A DNA stretch of 64,000 bases from Hydractinia symbiolongicarpus (GCF_029227915.1 NC_079880.1:18618001-18682000), one strand, 5' to 3'; positions 32,758-45,364 are shown, counted from the first letter of the stretch. A program made the numbers and translations. Notes: generated by a model from the letters alone, not told the origin.

Positions 32758-34317
32758 ATGGGAAACCGTTGTTGTGTTGGAAAGAGAAAACCTGAAATTG
32801 AGTTACCTTTTAAGACATCTGACATTGTCCGTTTAAAAATATCGTGGACCAAAATCAAGCCAGAATGGAACAAGGTCATTAAAATTGCTTTTAAAAGGTA
32901 TGGTGTAGATTATTACTATCTCTTCTCATTTTATTTTGTATTGTTATTGTTGCCCTCTAACATTAAAAAATACTGTAATTTTAAGAAAACCCCGGAGTGT
33001 TTTTCAATTCTTTTAGTGATTCAAAATTTTGGATCAATAAAGGCTTTATTTTATATCAATAGTTTTTACGTTATAAGCAAGGTCTCAAATTTCGATGCAA
33101 AAAAACACTAACTTCACTGCAGTGCCGAGAGTGTGGACGCTGAACGGAACATAGGTTAGGATGTTTAAGTTAATTAGAAATTATTTGAATAGGCTGATAG
33201 GGGAAGTCGAAAGTAAAACTTTTGTAACCTTGCAAAATCATCTGTTTGTTTTCAATAAGACATAACGTGATTAAATGTTTTTTTTAATTTCCATTTTGTT
33301 TGGGAAAGTAAAATAGGATGGACTGTAAAAAACTGTTGTCAAATTTTCTTTATCTTGTTGAAGGTGGTTCAGCGCTTATCCAGAAATATGGAGCATGTTC
33401 AGCACCGCTGCACAAAACTTGGACGATTTGCTGGAATCACCAATCATTTCACGCCATGCAAAAAAATTTGAAGAATTAATTGAAATTGTCATTTACAATT
33501 TGCATAAAGGAGAAGTACTGGTCCAATCGTTGATTGATCATGGCAGATTTCATCATTCGTTTGGTGCACAACAGAGATTTGCAACTGTAAGTATTTTTAC
33601 AGTTTCGATGTTTAACTAAACAATAACAAATCAAACCTTAATCATACCAGTACTGATGAATATCAGTCGTGGACACAAAGCATGTGACAAGTCAAAGTTT
33701 TAGGTAGAGTTTCTCCACATCTTATCTTCCCTCTTGATAAATTAAAATATTCGCCAAAAAAAAAAAGATTAGACTATTCACTTTTATCCATAAATGTTTC
33801 CAATGTCGACAATTGTCCCAAATGTTTCACAAAATTGAATAGATTTAAAGATTGTAACTTTTGTCTCTGAAATCACTACTTCTAAACGGATTTATAAATA
33901 TCATGTTTTTAAAGAGGTTGTTAAAATAGAAAAATATCAGAGGGATTATTATTGAAGAAAGTTTGATGAGAAGTATCTGAAGAAACTACAAGTATATGAC
34001 TTCTTTCTAATATGAAATTCGCGAGTGCGAGATGTGAGAAAATGGAGCAGTAGCTTCTACTTCTATTTGATTTTTAGACTTTAGCTACAAGTTTGAAGTT
34101 TGCAGTTTTCACGTTCCTGCAAAATGACGAAAGTGTGGATGATTGTAAAACACAAGAGGCTTGGGACAGTCTATTCAACTTTTTGTCTGGGTTGCTGAAA
34201 TTAGGTATGCGAAAAGCGATTGAAGAAGAAAAAAACAGCACAAATGACACAAAACAATCAAAAAAAGAGCAACAGAGATCAATGGCAGACAATTTACGTC
34301 ACTTATTCGAATGTTAA
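32758..34317 (+). CDS. Globin D, globin-X/neuroglobin-like, predicted lipid-anchored (3 exons, 200 aa)
   Basis: Exons: 32758-32897, 33364-33586, 34078-34317 (140+223+240 nt). This is the most compact gene of the cluster, with introns of about 470 and 490 bp. The N terminus MGNRCC gives a myristoylatable Gly2 and two acylatable Cys; exon 1 is two codons shorter than in A and C. Helix A Trp is in LKISWTKIKP. Exon 2 begins with WFSAYPEIWSMF (CD1 Phe), then RHAKKF (distal His E7) and HGRFHHSFGA (proximal His F8). Exon 3 has TLATSLKFAVFTFL and a Ser/Lys/Gln-rich tail ending in Cys. The exon 2 acceptor (TTGTTGAAG) is weaker than in its paralogues but keeps the frame. It is more diverged from A than C is, so it is probably an older duplicate. 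Function as for the other members: a haem protein, probably membrane-attached. Confidence 0.9.
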
Positions 34318-34570
34318 ACAGGTGTAATACACTTAGAAACAGCGTCGGTGCGGATGATTACTTTATGAAAGCGCATTCAAGTTGACGAAAATTCCAACGA
34401 AGGATTTTGAATAATGAAAATATAATGGAAGAGTCTTTGAGGATTGATGGGTGAGCTGTTAAAAAGAAAGACATTGTGTATTGAATTAAGAAACTAGAAG
34501 CAGATTCTTTTACAAGGGACTGTTTCAGCAATTTTTGTTATAGTCTTTATTGTTATTGTTATTTTATTTT

Positions 34571-34610
<40 letters not shown>

Positions 34611-36860
34611 AGGAAATATATCTCTTTGTAATTATCGTTATCGATGTGGTTTTGGAAAAAAGTACCAGCAATAAAATACATTTTTGCATCCTCATTTCTG
34701 TACTTTTCATCTGGTACTTTTGAGCGCAAAAAGACAGTAATTGTGCGCCAAAAGTTTTTTGATTTTTTTTTAATATTCCGTAAAAATTCCATTCATATTT
34801 TCTCTCTCGATTAGTTCTGAAATCTAAAAACACGCTACATAGTATACTTTTGCATCCAGATAATCAATGTTATGTTATCTAAATGTCTAAAAAATCCCGT
34901 GTAAAGATTGTCATACTGCTGATTTTAGTGAAACAAAACGAATGTTCTAGCACAAAAGGCCGTACGCAACATTAATACAGACAAAATAAGATTGCGGACC
35001 ACAGCTGGGAGAATGATCATAATTATAGACTGGGATAATAAACATATCATGAACTAAGAGAAAGATGAAAAACCCAGAAATGGTATACACAAAAATACTC
35101 ATATCAATAGCATTTCTTATCAAATTCAAAACACTTCGAAAACCGAACATTAAGAAAAAGTGAAAATGGTTCGAGAAAAAAAACATGAAAAAAAACTTTT
35201 AGAAAAAAAAGAAAACATATTGTTTCCATTAAGGTCCGTAATTACTTTAATCGTTGTGATGTGATTGGTTGATTTCGATCTTCTAATTATCACCTTGACT
35301 AATAAACAGCCAAAGATAATTTGCGATCTTTTTCCGTCGATAATACCTGTAAATGTCAAAACGTAGCCTAGAATAAACTGGCTTATATGAGATGAAAATA
35401 TTTATATTATTTAACGAGAGTGACTGAACAGATGAGTGATATAATACATTACTTGAGAATTATTACTTGCGCAGAAATAACACTTTATATTCTAAACGTT
35501 AGTGTGACACTCAATGTTTACAATTTTCGGGGGGTGAGAAGACTTTATTGGAGGGGAAGCGTGTAAAATATCAAGAGGAGTAGGTGGTTTGCAATTGAAA
35601 CAAAAAATTTTTACGTAATTTCTACATTATCATCATCATCGTCGATTCTATGAAATGTTCGCGCAAAAAGTATGTAAAAACGCCTCTTATTTTTTTTTGT
35701 ATCGCGTTCCGAGTGTTACTTAACCTGTGCATTTGTTATAATATTTTTCGGTAGATTATGTATTTATGTTTTTCAATTTCGACAAATTGTTCAAATCAGA
35801 TACGCTCCCAGTAACATTCAAAGGTGACACAAAAGTCATGAAATTGCATATTTGTTAAGGTTTTATTAGCTTATTCATCTAGAAAATATACTTTCAAGTT
35901 CCAAACTACATCAAAAATAGACCTCTGCGTGCAAAAAATACAACAAGAGAACTACCCTGATATCTTGTTGAGACGTAAGTATTAATTAAATAGGGCATAA
36001 AAAATTGAAAAGGTTTCCCTAACATTTCCAGAAATGTATTGTAGCAATGAAAGGTTTTCAGAAGCCAACTTAACTTAGTAAAAATAAAAACAAAGAACAA
36101 ACATTTTTTTCCTGACGGAGAAAATAACAATTCATTTTTTGTAAGCCATCTTTAATAAATGGAGGAAAACTAATTCACTTCTACTTTTTCAGTTAGCAGT
36201 ATTTATTTCTAAGAATGCTCGGATGTGTTCAAGTTAAGTATTTCACGCTTAGCAAAATAATACACAAATTATAAAAATCGCTTCAGCAGTAAAATTTGTG
36301 CAAATAATGGGGTTGATAAGAATGATTGTTACCCTCCCAACAGTCGCATTAACCTCATTGATAAAACTACTGTGGCGAAAAACTGCTTACTTTAAAAATT
36401 AGCGCGAACTTAACAGAAGAAAGACAAATATGAAGAAATAAACGCAAAAGTTTATGGCAATTTCTGTTTTCTTTTTCTTTTTTTCCTAACTATTATACAA
36501 TGGTCAGCCTAACATCAGTTGTTGTGTACCTAACAATTTACCATACTGTCTAAAACCCCACCTCGTCTCCAGGACTACTTAGGTTCATAGCTACTAGTTC
36601 GTTCTGTCTCAAATATAAGAACGTTAGAAGTCCTAGGGACTATAATGTTTCAACATTGTATTCGCTATTATTGTTTGAAACTTTAGTACTGGTTTCAATT
36701 ATGAATTTATAAAAGTGCTGCTGTGAATTAGCTTAAAAAAGAATCAACCCTAATTTTTAACAAGCTTAATCTCGCGCTGATTCCCACAATCCGTGACTGA
36801 AATAATTAAACAAAGGCAGTTCTTTTCGTCAAACACGGACAAAAGGTTAAAATAGCCGCT
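34318..36860. other. No recognised gene; contains a TTG microsatellite
   Basis: A perfect (TTG)13 tract lies at 34571-34610 and accounts for the poly-Gln/Asn ORFs on the minus strand. The rest is AT-rich with no supported coding. Confidence 0.55.
34571..34610. repeat. (TTG)13 microsatellite
   Basis: Uninterrupted TTG run, about 250 bp after the globin D stop codon. Confidence 0.95.
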
Positions 36861-36886
36861 ACTCTACAGCCTGTCGGCTGTAGAGT
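36861..36886. repeat. Perfect 11-bp hairpin
   Basis: ACTCTACAGCC, loop TGTC, then the exact reverse complement. No U-run follows, so it is not a bacterial-type terminator. Confidence 0.9.
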
Positions 36887-37248
36887 TGCTTCTTTCGCGC
36901 ACACGTGAACCATTTATGGCATTGTTGGAATACGTCGTTTGAGAAAGAAAAACAATCAATGTTCGTCTGACGTAACCCGCCTATTGTTGCACCATAATCC
37001 GTTGGATCAAACGAGACAGATAGAATTGCCTCTCTTAATTGCAGCCCTATTAAAATAATTTATACCAGAGTGCGCAGGTTATTGAGAATATCTATTTTGT
37101 AAGTTACTAAGTGGGGAAAAAAAGTAAAGAAATAAAATGGACGAGTTTTAGTATTTTATAAGAAGCAGTTTAAATTTTTTTTTCAAATGCACGATATCTA
37201 AGTCCTGCAACCATGAACATATATAATGAAACAGCAAGGCTAATTAAG

Positions 37249-38468
37249 CCGCTATGAGAAATCACGTTGATTGTTTTTATATTGCAGTCGGGCATTTTGG
37301 AATTGTCAATGTGCAGTGACTTCGGATTCTAAGTTATTTTGTCAAATACATGCTCTTGAAACATAATAATTGTGGTTGACGACAGCAAGTTTATTTCTCA
37401 TGAATTTGATAGCGGCAAGAGACCGCTATGAGAAATCACGTTGATTGTTTTTATATTGCAGTCGCGCATTTTGGAATTGTCAATGTGCAGTGACTTCGGA
37501 TTCTAAGTTATTTTGTCAAATACATGCTCTTGAAACATAATAATTGTGGCTGACGGCAGCAAATTCATTTCTCATGAATTTGATAGCGGCAAGAGACCGC
37601 TATGAGAAATCACGTTGATTGTTTTTATATTGCAGTCGCGCATTTTGGAATTGTCAATGTGCAGTGACTTCGGATTCTAAGTTATTTTGTCAAATACATG
37701 CCCTTGAAACATAATAATTGTGGCTGACGGCAGCAAATTCATTTCTCATGAATTTGATAGCGGCAAGAGACCGCTATGAGAAATCACGTTGATTGTTTTT
37801 ATATTGCAGTCGCGCATTTTGGAATTGTCAATGTGCAGTGACTTCGGATTCTAAGTTATTTTGTCAAATACATGCTCTTGAAACATAATAATTGTGGTTG
37901 ACGACAGCAAGTTTATTTCTCATGAATTTGATAGCGGCAAGAGACCGCTATAAGAAATCACGTTGATTGTTTTTATATTGCAGTCGCGCATTTTGGAATT
38001 GTCAATGTGCAGTGACTTCGGATTCTAAGTTATTTTGTCAAATACATGCTCTTGAAACATAATAATTGTGGCTGACGGCAGCAAGTTCATTTCTCATGAA
38101 TTTGATAGCGGCAAGAGACCGCTATGAGAAATCACGTTGATTGTTTTTATATTGCAGTCGGGCACTTTGGAATTGTCAATGTGCAGTGACTTCGGATTCT
38201 AAGTTATTTTGTCAAATACATGCTCTTGAAACATAATAATTGTGGCTGACGGCAGCAAGTTCATTTCTCATGAATTTGATAGCGGCAAGAGACCGCTATG
38301 AGAAATCACGTTGATTGTTTTTATATTGCAGTCGGGCACTTTGGAATTGTCAATGTGTAGTGACTTCGGATTCTAAGTTATTTTGTCAAATACATGCTCT
38401 TGAAACATAATAATTGTGGCTGACGGCAGCAAGTTCATTTCTCATGAATTTGATAGCGGCAAGAGACC
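37249..38468. repeat. 174-bp tandem array, seven copies
   Basis: Units start at about 37247, 37421, 37595, 37769, 37943, 38117 and 38291 (GACCGCTATGAGAAATCACG), all 174 bp and differing by a few bases. Each unit junction forms a nested inverted repeat: inner stem ATAGCGG/CCGCTAT around CAAGAGA, outer stem ATTTCTC/GAGAAAT. There are no shared ORFs. The length resembles a centromere- or transposon-type satellite monomer, but the array is short. Confidence 0.95.
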
Positions 38469-40127
38469 CTGGAGAGGAGGATGCATAATGTTGATTTAAA
38501 GTTCTACCACTTGTTTAACCCATTTTTTAATCCAGTGGTATGGAATATAATTATATCTGGGTTTTATCAAAGCATACATAGTAAAACAAAACCGCTACAT
38601 TATCAACGAATTCGAAAAAGGAAATCTTGGCCGAGCTAAGAACTGACTTTTTAAATTTCTTAGGCAAATTTGATTTCAAATACTTTGACTTACATGTAGA
38701 AATGCAGAAAACGGTTTTATTTTTTTTCGCAAATTGTGATGACGTCTTATATCTGACATCCGGCGGGAAATAGGTGCAAAGCTCTAGGGAAATTTATAAA
38801 AGCCAAAAACATATATACTATGGTTTTGAGCCATTCCAGTGAGCTATCAGTAAGGCAACATAAAGACAAAAGTAATTAAAATTTGTTGATTGTTGCAGAA
38901 AAACTGTCCCATATGCTGAAATCTCCCGGAAAAAAAACAGCCTTCAAATTTAAGTAACATCTTCGCCAAAATCAAAAAGTAAAAATAAACTTAACACAAA
39001 AATATGTGCTATGTTTAATAAGCTTTGTTCACACTAAATTGTTAACGACTTAACAGCGTTAAAGATGTTGTGTTTTAGTTGACAGTGTTAGTGCCCTTAA
39101 TAACATCGATAGCTTGAATTATTTCGCATGATATGCTTGTGGTATTGACCTTAACGGGAAGAAACGAAACACTTCGTCCAAATGTAGCAAAATGATTAAT
39201 TCAATAAACCCTGACCTCAGGCATCTAACAACATTAACCATTTGAATGCATCAACCATTTGAATTATTGTTTGTATGGTATAAACTTGGAAAGTGCTTTT
39301 TATAACATCAGCGGAGTGTGTGGTTTCACAGCAAGTGGGCCACCCAGTCCTAGTGTTATTGCAGCAACAAAGAGCAGCGCGTCATTTTTTCCAGTAATAT
39401 GCATGAAAACCTACTATCGTGGACGTTGCTGAATAGGGATCTCGCAACAATGTCCTGTGTCACCTGCTCGATTAGAAAAGTTTTATACAGGTGTATTAAG
39501 TATCATTTTCTTTGACAGCTTGTGAAGACTTGTGCATTGTTTACCTGATACTTAGTGCAACAAACAAAAAAACATTACGATAAAGATGGTGGTTAAAATG
39601 GTAATTTCTATTTGGTCTGTATTTTCATATGCGGTCAAACTTGATGTACGTACAGTAACTCCCGGGATTTAAAAAAAGTGGTCGTCTTTTGGTCTTCACC
39701 AAACTTGTGGAGTGCAAGAAACTAATTGAAATTAGGCAAGCGCTGTGATCTCCAAGTTATGCAAACTGTAATGTGAATGTAAATGCTTTACTACGTATTC
39801 GTTTCAAGGTAGAAAAATGTGGCCCATTTGTCTTCAGTTTTTAAATAGAAATAATGATCTTCTTACACAGGTATTATTTTGTCTTAAGATAAGTCGTGTG
39901 TTATGTAGGTGGTCGTAACAAATGACAATAAAATACAATTGGGGTAACACGAATGTGGGCGTCTGAGCGGGTCACTGTAAGTTCTTCGCTTTTAACTTTA
40001 TGAAAACAAGAAATTTTATGACAACCAAAATGGTAACTCTAAGGCATCATGTATTCCAAATATCAGCACGAAAACGTCCTACAAAATGTGTTATGTAAAA
40101 ACCTTTTACTATTTTCACAGCATCGAC
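38469..40127. other. No recognised gene
   Basis: AT-rich DNA without a supported ORF or repeat. Confidence 0.5.
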
Positions 40128-41669
40128 TTAAAGAATTTCGTATTCGTTTTTGATAGATTTCATCAGGCAGCACGCATACGCGATGCCACTAACCTAAAAA
40201 AATACACATTTTTTTTTATAACAAACATGATATTTTTTTGAAACTGTGATAAAAGATAGTTTCAACTACTAACTCGTTAGTTTTTACAGAGGTAAATTCT
40301 TAAATTAACAGGATTGCTTGCATTTTTAGAGCAAAAAATAGGGGTCTGGCCTATGAATCTTACGAAAATCTTCTTTAAAAAGTTAAGAAAGGCCGAGTCT
40401 AAACCCCAACAGTATGTTTCTCATAAAAAAGGGGAATATTTATTTAGGAGGTATACAATACCTGATTTTAAAAAAAGCTTAAAAGATTTACCTGAAGCAA
40501 TGCAACTGAAATGGCGACTCCTCCAACGATTGCCATGTTGTTCTGATAAAAAAATAAAATAAGCGCTGGTTTTTGTAACAATGAAAAACAAATAAAGCAA
40601 AAAAAGTAAAGCAAAAACAAAAAAATAAAAGCGAAATTCTGAATGTGGTTTAGTAAATATTTTAAAGAAGAACTATAGAACACATCAGCACAAAATTCAT
40701 TTTACACCTAATATACATTCAAGAATGGGAGAAAACATATTGTTTTTAAAAATTAAACAGACCTTGTCTGACTTGTTGATCTGGGAGTGTATTGAAGTAT
40801 GATGTAAGTGAGGTATCTTTCTACAAAAGCAACACGACAATCAATCTTACCTTGATGTTGTGTGCAAATGCTACGGCACCAACAACTAACTCAATAATAA
40901 CCATGATACCAAGAAGACAAGAAAATGCAAGTATCATGGAATAATGTCCTCTAAAGCCAACATAACATCCAAAACAACTGACAAGCAGTGTTATGAATCC
41001 AACAACGATAAGAGACACGCATAAGTTGTTTGATAACTGGTCACCATTATCTATCAGTATGCATCCCACGATGATTAGTGCCACTCCACTGACCTAAGAA
41101 GAAAGGCGTAAGTTTTTACTTTACAGAAATCTGTTTTTCGTTGCATTCTGAAATATACCTACATTTGTTTAGAAGGAACTCTTCCAGCATCCATGCTGTG
41201 AAAATACCTATTACAAACCTAAGAATGAGGGAAATGAAAGGAGGTATTTTTTTCCACACTTAAATGTTCAAAACGGTTTGTGTAAAAATGTCTCTTTTTT
41301 CTTTGCCGCAGAATTCTGTAAAAAAATATAATTCTTGTTGAGGGAACTTTATGAAACAGACACTTGTTTTATTCGTGAGTTTGGCAGAAATCCACCTACT
41401 CCATAACAATTTCAGAACTCCATAAAAAACCTTCTGAACACCTTATAAAACTCCCTAATAACCTTCGAATTAGGCAACGCAAACCAACTGTCTTTATGGT
41501 CTAAAAAGCATATATTAAGACGTGTTTTACTTTATCCCTTCATATTGCATAAACTCCTGATTTTTACTGTGTTTTTCTCCTATTTACCACCATAACAACT
41601 TACCCATATCAGTTGATTGCAGATATAAATAAGATGCTTAAACACATTCACTTCGCTTGAAAAAATCAT
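40128..41669 (-). CDS. Tetraspanin-like membrane protein with an extremely short large loop (5 exons)
   Basis: Exons on the minus strand: 41604-41669 (ATG, 22 codons), 40851-41093 (81 codons), 40773-40820 or 40763-40820, 40492-40542 (17 codons), 40128-40193 (ends TAA). Exon 1 gives FKHLIYICNQLIW, the TM1 start. Exon 2 gives VSGVALIIVGCIL, the small loop, TM2 with LLVSCFGCYVGFRGHY and TM3 with the usual Glu (IIELVVGAVAF). The last exons give TM4 and the typical tail YACCLMKSIKNEYEIL. The large extracellular loop, which normally has a CCG motif and 4 or more Cys, is reduced to about 20 residues without Cys; no CCG exon is found in the 220-bp gap. With the 48-nt version of exon 3 (donor GTCAGA) the whole reads in frame, about 157 aa against the usual 200-350. 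It is either a real loop-less form, a decayed gene, or has an exon I missed. Confidence 0.7.
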
Positions 41670-43378
41670 GGAAGAAGTCTGTTCCTCCATTTTCTTTTAG
41701 CTTTTCAAATTACTTGTTTTTTCCACGCTTTGCAAAATTAAACGGATGTACTCAATGTTTTTGTTGTTGTACTGTGACCCGAGATGGGAAGTATAGACTG
41801 AGCTTACGATGTCTGTGTCATTGACTGAGGGCTTTGTAGTGCAGTACAACATCAAAACCGATTAGCATCCGTTTTTTACCTGACTGCATCTAAACATAAA
41901 TTTTCTTATGTAAACAAAGTCAAGCAGAAAAAAATAGACGTTCGATTGTATTACTTTGGGAATTCAAGTTTTGTAAATTTACAAAACATCATCTTCGAAT
42001 TCGAATTCCTGTATACTTAGTTAGTTAGTTTTATAAGTTTGAAACAACAAGAAATTTAAAAAGAAACTGTATCCTGCCAAGTAAGGGAAAGAAATGGAGG
42101 GAGTTTTTTTTACAGCTTTTGAAATGGACTTTAAATAGTGTTCAGTTTAGCATAATGTCAATGTGTTAGAAATCTCACCAATTTTCCAGCAATATTTAGT
42201 CAGTCAAACTTTAATCCTGTCCCCACTCCGCTCCATCCCAACATAAAAATATTTGGTTATAAATTTATTAGTGTGGTAAGTTAGCCAAAAAGAACTTCGT
42301 CCCCAGTTCAGTACACGACTTAAGTACGAATTACGAATTCTACCTGTGAACTTATCCATGCGTATAGATGTCCACTAATTTCTACGTCAGTTTTTAAATA
42401 AAGCATGCCATTTAAGGCATAAATTGGAACTCTAATCGAAAAAATCTTAAACATATTAAGCTTAGGCCATAGGAAAGAATCACCTTAAAACTTCTGTGAA
42501 AATTGCTAGTAGTTGAAATTCGTCGTAACGCTTGCAAGGTCAAAATAAACAAAATAAATATTTGAAATAATAAAGAAGTCAGTTTAAAAAAACAAAGAGA
42601 AAAATATTAAATGTATAAATGACATTCATAAATGAGTTAAGTCGAAAGGACTTCTCCTTTGTTTTTTGTAAATTTATACATTTAATGTACCCCTTATGTC
42701 TCTAATCCTCTGACTGGGAGCGTTTCGCAGCTTGGTCCCAATTATGCGTCGCATTTCTTGCTCATTCGCATCTTTGAAACGCTCGTTGACAGAATCTATA
42801 GAGAAAAAAATAGCTTATTTCCAGATAAATAATGGACTTTCATCGAAACGTAGTCAGAAAACACACCATACATAGAAGGGTAACAACGTAATACATCAGC
42901 TAATACACTTACCTTACTATAATTTTATAAATTAATTTGCCGACAATCACAAAACAAAAGTACTTACTTTTTAAAAGGTGTCCCGCAGATGCTTTCATTA
43001 AAATACCGCCAATTTTTATTGAATGAAAAATTGCTCGATCCGCGAAATTTTAAATTTTTGTTTATTTTTGTTAGCAAAATCTGAGCCTTTCTATTGGTAG
43101 GCCTACTTCTTCAACCGACTACTGAAGATGAAAAGACAAAAATGACAAGAAATTTGTTTTAAGTAGCTAGTTTCAGCAGGTGTTATATTTTCTAATGATT
43201 CTAGAAATAAAGCGAGTTTAAAAATTACTTGAAGTACAATAAAGTACAATAGATATAATTTCAGCTGGTTATGCTTGTTTTTATCGACGGTTTCTTGGAT
43301 GGAACAGCAGACGAATCTTTACTCTTTTTCTTTTTTTCCCATTTGGCAGGGAACCCGCATCGCAAGATTTAATTAAAA
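41670..43378. other. No recognised gene
   Basis: AT-rich DNA upstream of the tetraspanin start. Its promoter should lie here but no core element can be assigned with confidence. Confidence 0.5.
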
Positions 43379-44110
43379 ATGACCCAAGAATCTTTAAGTT
43401 TCAACAAAACTCACTACAGTAACGCAGATGAAGCTTGCAAAATGTTCTCAAAAGAAGTTCTCAAACCGTACATAGAAAACGTTATTAAAGAACAAGAAAA
43501 ATTATTAAATTTACCACTTGGTCAAAAAACCTTAGTCTTTACTGGAAAAATGACGAAAGAAGTATTGGATCTGTATGAGAAAGAAGATATCGAAATCGTC
43601 TGCGTTCCTGCTAATATGACGCACTTACTCCAACCTCTGGTTTTGGTCGTAAACGGTTACGCAAAGAAGAATACACGTAGAAGGTTTAACGATTGGTATA
43701 CCGCTCAGAGTGGTCTGCAACCAGATGAAGGTAAATCGCTGCAAGACATCAGACATCATCATCAATGGATGGTGGATTTATTCAATGATCTGACGAAAGG
43801 TGGCAAGAATGTTATTAAAAACGCCTGGAAAGCAGCAGGTATCACTGAAGCGCTTGAAGCTTGTGTAGAAGGTCTCGAATTACTTGACCATTTCCAGGAT
43901 ATCGATCCTTTGCTTCCAGCTTCTAATGCAGATGATTAACCGAATTTGAGTTCTTTTTCCAGCCTTACAGAGGAACAATTGAAAGTTGCTTACAACAAAC
44001 GAAGTGAAATAGTAGTGAATGAATTGGATAAAGAATCAAAATATGAACCGATCTCTGGAGATGAAGATGATGTTGACTTCTCTCGTACCGCGTTTGACGC
44101 TTTTGATTAA
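43379..44110 (+). pseudogene. pogo/Tigger-like DDE transposase, C-terminal part, catalytically broken
   Basis: The ORF at 43379-43939 (186 codons) matches the C-terminal half of DDE_1 (pogo/Tigger/Jerky-type) transposases: HYSNADEA near the start, KTLVFTGKMTKEVL where the family has a LxxxDxFxGQ-type catalytic block, IEIVCVPANMTHLLQPL, then VNGYAKKNTRRRFNDWY. The Asp expected in the first block is missing (VFTGKM) and the final Asp of LLQPLD is Val, so the active site is lost. After the TAA at 43937-43939 the same frame continues for 56 codons (LTEEQLKVAYNKRSEI, an acidic tail) to a TAA at 44108-44110, so a single nonsense codon splits the original C terminus. The helix-turn-helix DNA-binding half is absent. 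It is a transposon relic; domestication is possible but not indicated. Confidence 0.75.
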
Positions 44111-44340
44111 CAATTAAGATTCGTTTCGTTTTTTATCTAGTGGTGTTTTTATCCATTTGTGTTTATTTTACCAGACGATATAGTTCTGTTGAAAAAACTT
44201 TGAACTAAAATGCAAAACTACACTTTGTCTCGGTTGGTGTAGAAATGACCGGTGTAACGAGGTCGATGAGATTGTGCCATTCGGCCTCGAACCCTCTTGA
44301 CAACTTATTTTACCTTTTTCAAAAATTGCTATTATTAAAT

Positions 44341-44462
44341 CATCCGCGAAATTAAGTCCCGCGAAAAATTAGAACATCCCTCATCCGCGAAAATAAGTCT
44401 CCGCGAAGTACTAACATTTCGTAGATGAGCTCAACCGCGAAATTAAATCCCCGCGAAAATTT
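44341..44462. repeat. Cluster of CCGCGAAA(T/A)TTAA-type words
   Basis: Five or more CGCGAA motifs recur within 120 bp, in CCGCGAAATTAAGTCCCGCGAA-like pairs. Likely the end region of a DNA transposon or MITE, perhaps related to the neighbouring transposase relic. Confidence 0.45.
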
Positions 44463-44712
44463 AGTTGTTATTTTTTGTTCACATATTATAAACAACATTC
44501 TCTGTAAAATTCAGCCATTTATTATATAATTTAAAGGTGAATATTGGCCTGAATGTAAGACCAGTTTTGTGTCTAACCACAGGTTTCCCCATTAATTTAA
44601 AGTCTTTGTATTCCAAATTTTTATTAAAAGAAACATTCTCTGAAAAATGATCCCAAAAACATGACTACGGTGGCCGACAGCTGCCATGCAAAAAAAGAAT
44701 CTAAAATTAAAA

Positions 44713-44804
44713 AAATAAATCAACTTTGTTTTGGATCAAATGAAATGAAATAAACTTTGCTTAAAATCATTTCATTTGATCTAAAGCAAAGTTGATTTCA
44801 ATTA
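44713..44804. repeat. Imperfect inverted repeat, arms about 36 bp
   Basis: The left arm (AAATAAATCAACTTTG..., 44713-44748) pairs with the right arm (TCATTTCATTTGATC..., about 44768-44804) with a few mismatches and a loop of about 19 nt. Confidence 0.8.
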
Positions 44805-45364
44805 TTTTTATTTATCCGCGGGAATGAAAACATTGGTGAATCTTTTACGCGAGATTACATGAAAACTAGCCGAGGAGGTAAAAAATTTATTTATAAAGCG
44901 GTTCGACATTGATTTTTAAAAGAATGTCTTTAGATCTAGAACTCTATAATGTTGTATTTATTATAATGTAGTCAAGTTTAGCTTAAGATAAACATATTTC
45001 ATATTCCTGTACAAGTAATTGATTCACTAGTCACTAGTGTTTGAATTGAAATGCAACCTCAGAAACAAAAAGTTGTTTGTTGGCGCGCGATTATTTTTGC
45101 GCAAAAGGCGCTTCTTTTGCTTCCCGTACAAAAGTTTGGCTGATTTTTTCTGCCATTTTAAGTCTTATCGCTCCTGGTTACTTGTTGTGGATTTTCGTGT
45201 ATGTATTTTGTCCTTATCTTAGTCTTTCAACTATGGTTTTACATTGATTTCATATCATTTTGGAGCTTAAAACATTTGGATTGCATCATTTAAGGAACTT
45301 ATAGCTAGCTAAATCAGGTGCATTTTGGAAAATTATTCTGCAGAATATGTATTGCAAAAGGTCT

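Noticed and set aside
34559-34833. Poly-Gln and poly-Asn ORFs on the minus strand
   Set aside because: Produced by the TTG microsatellite at 34571-34610.
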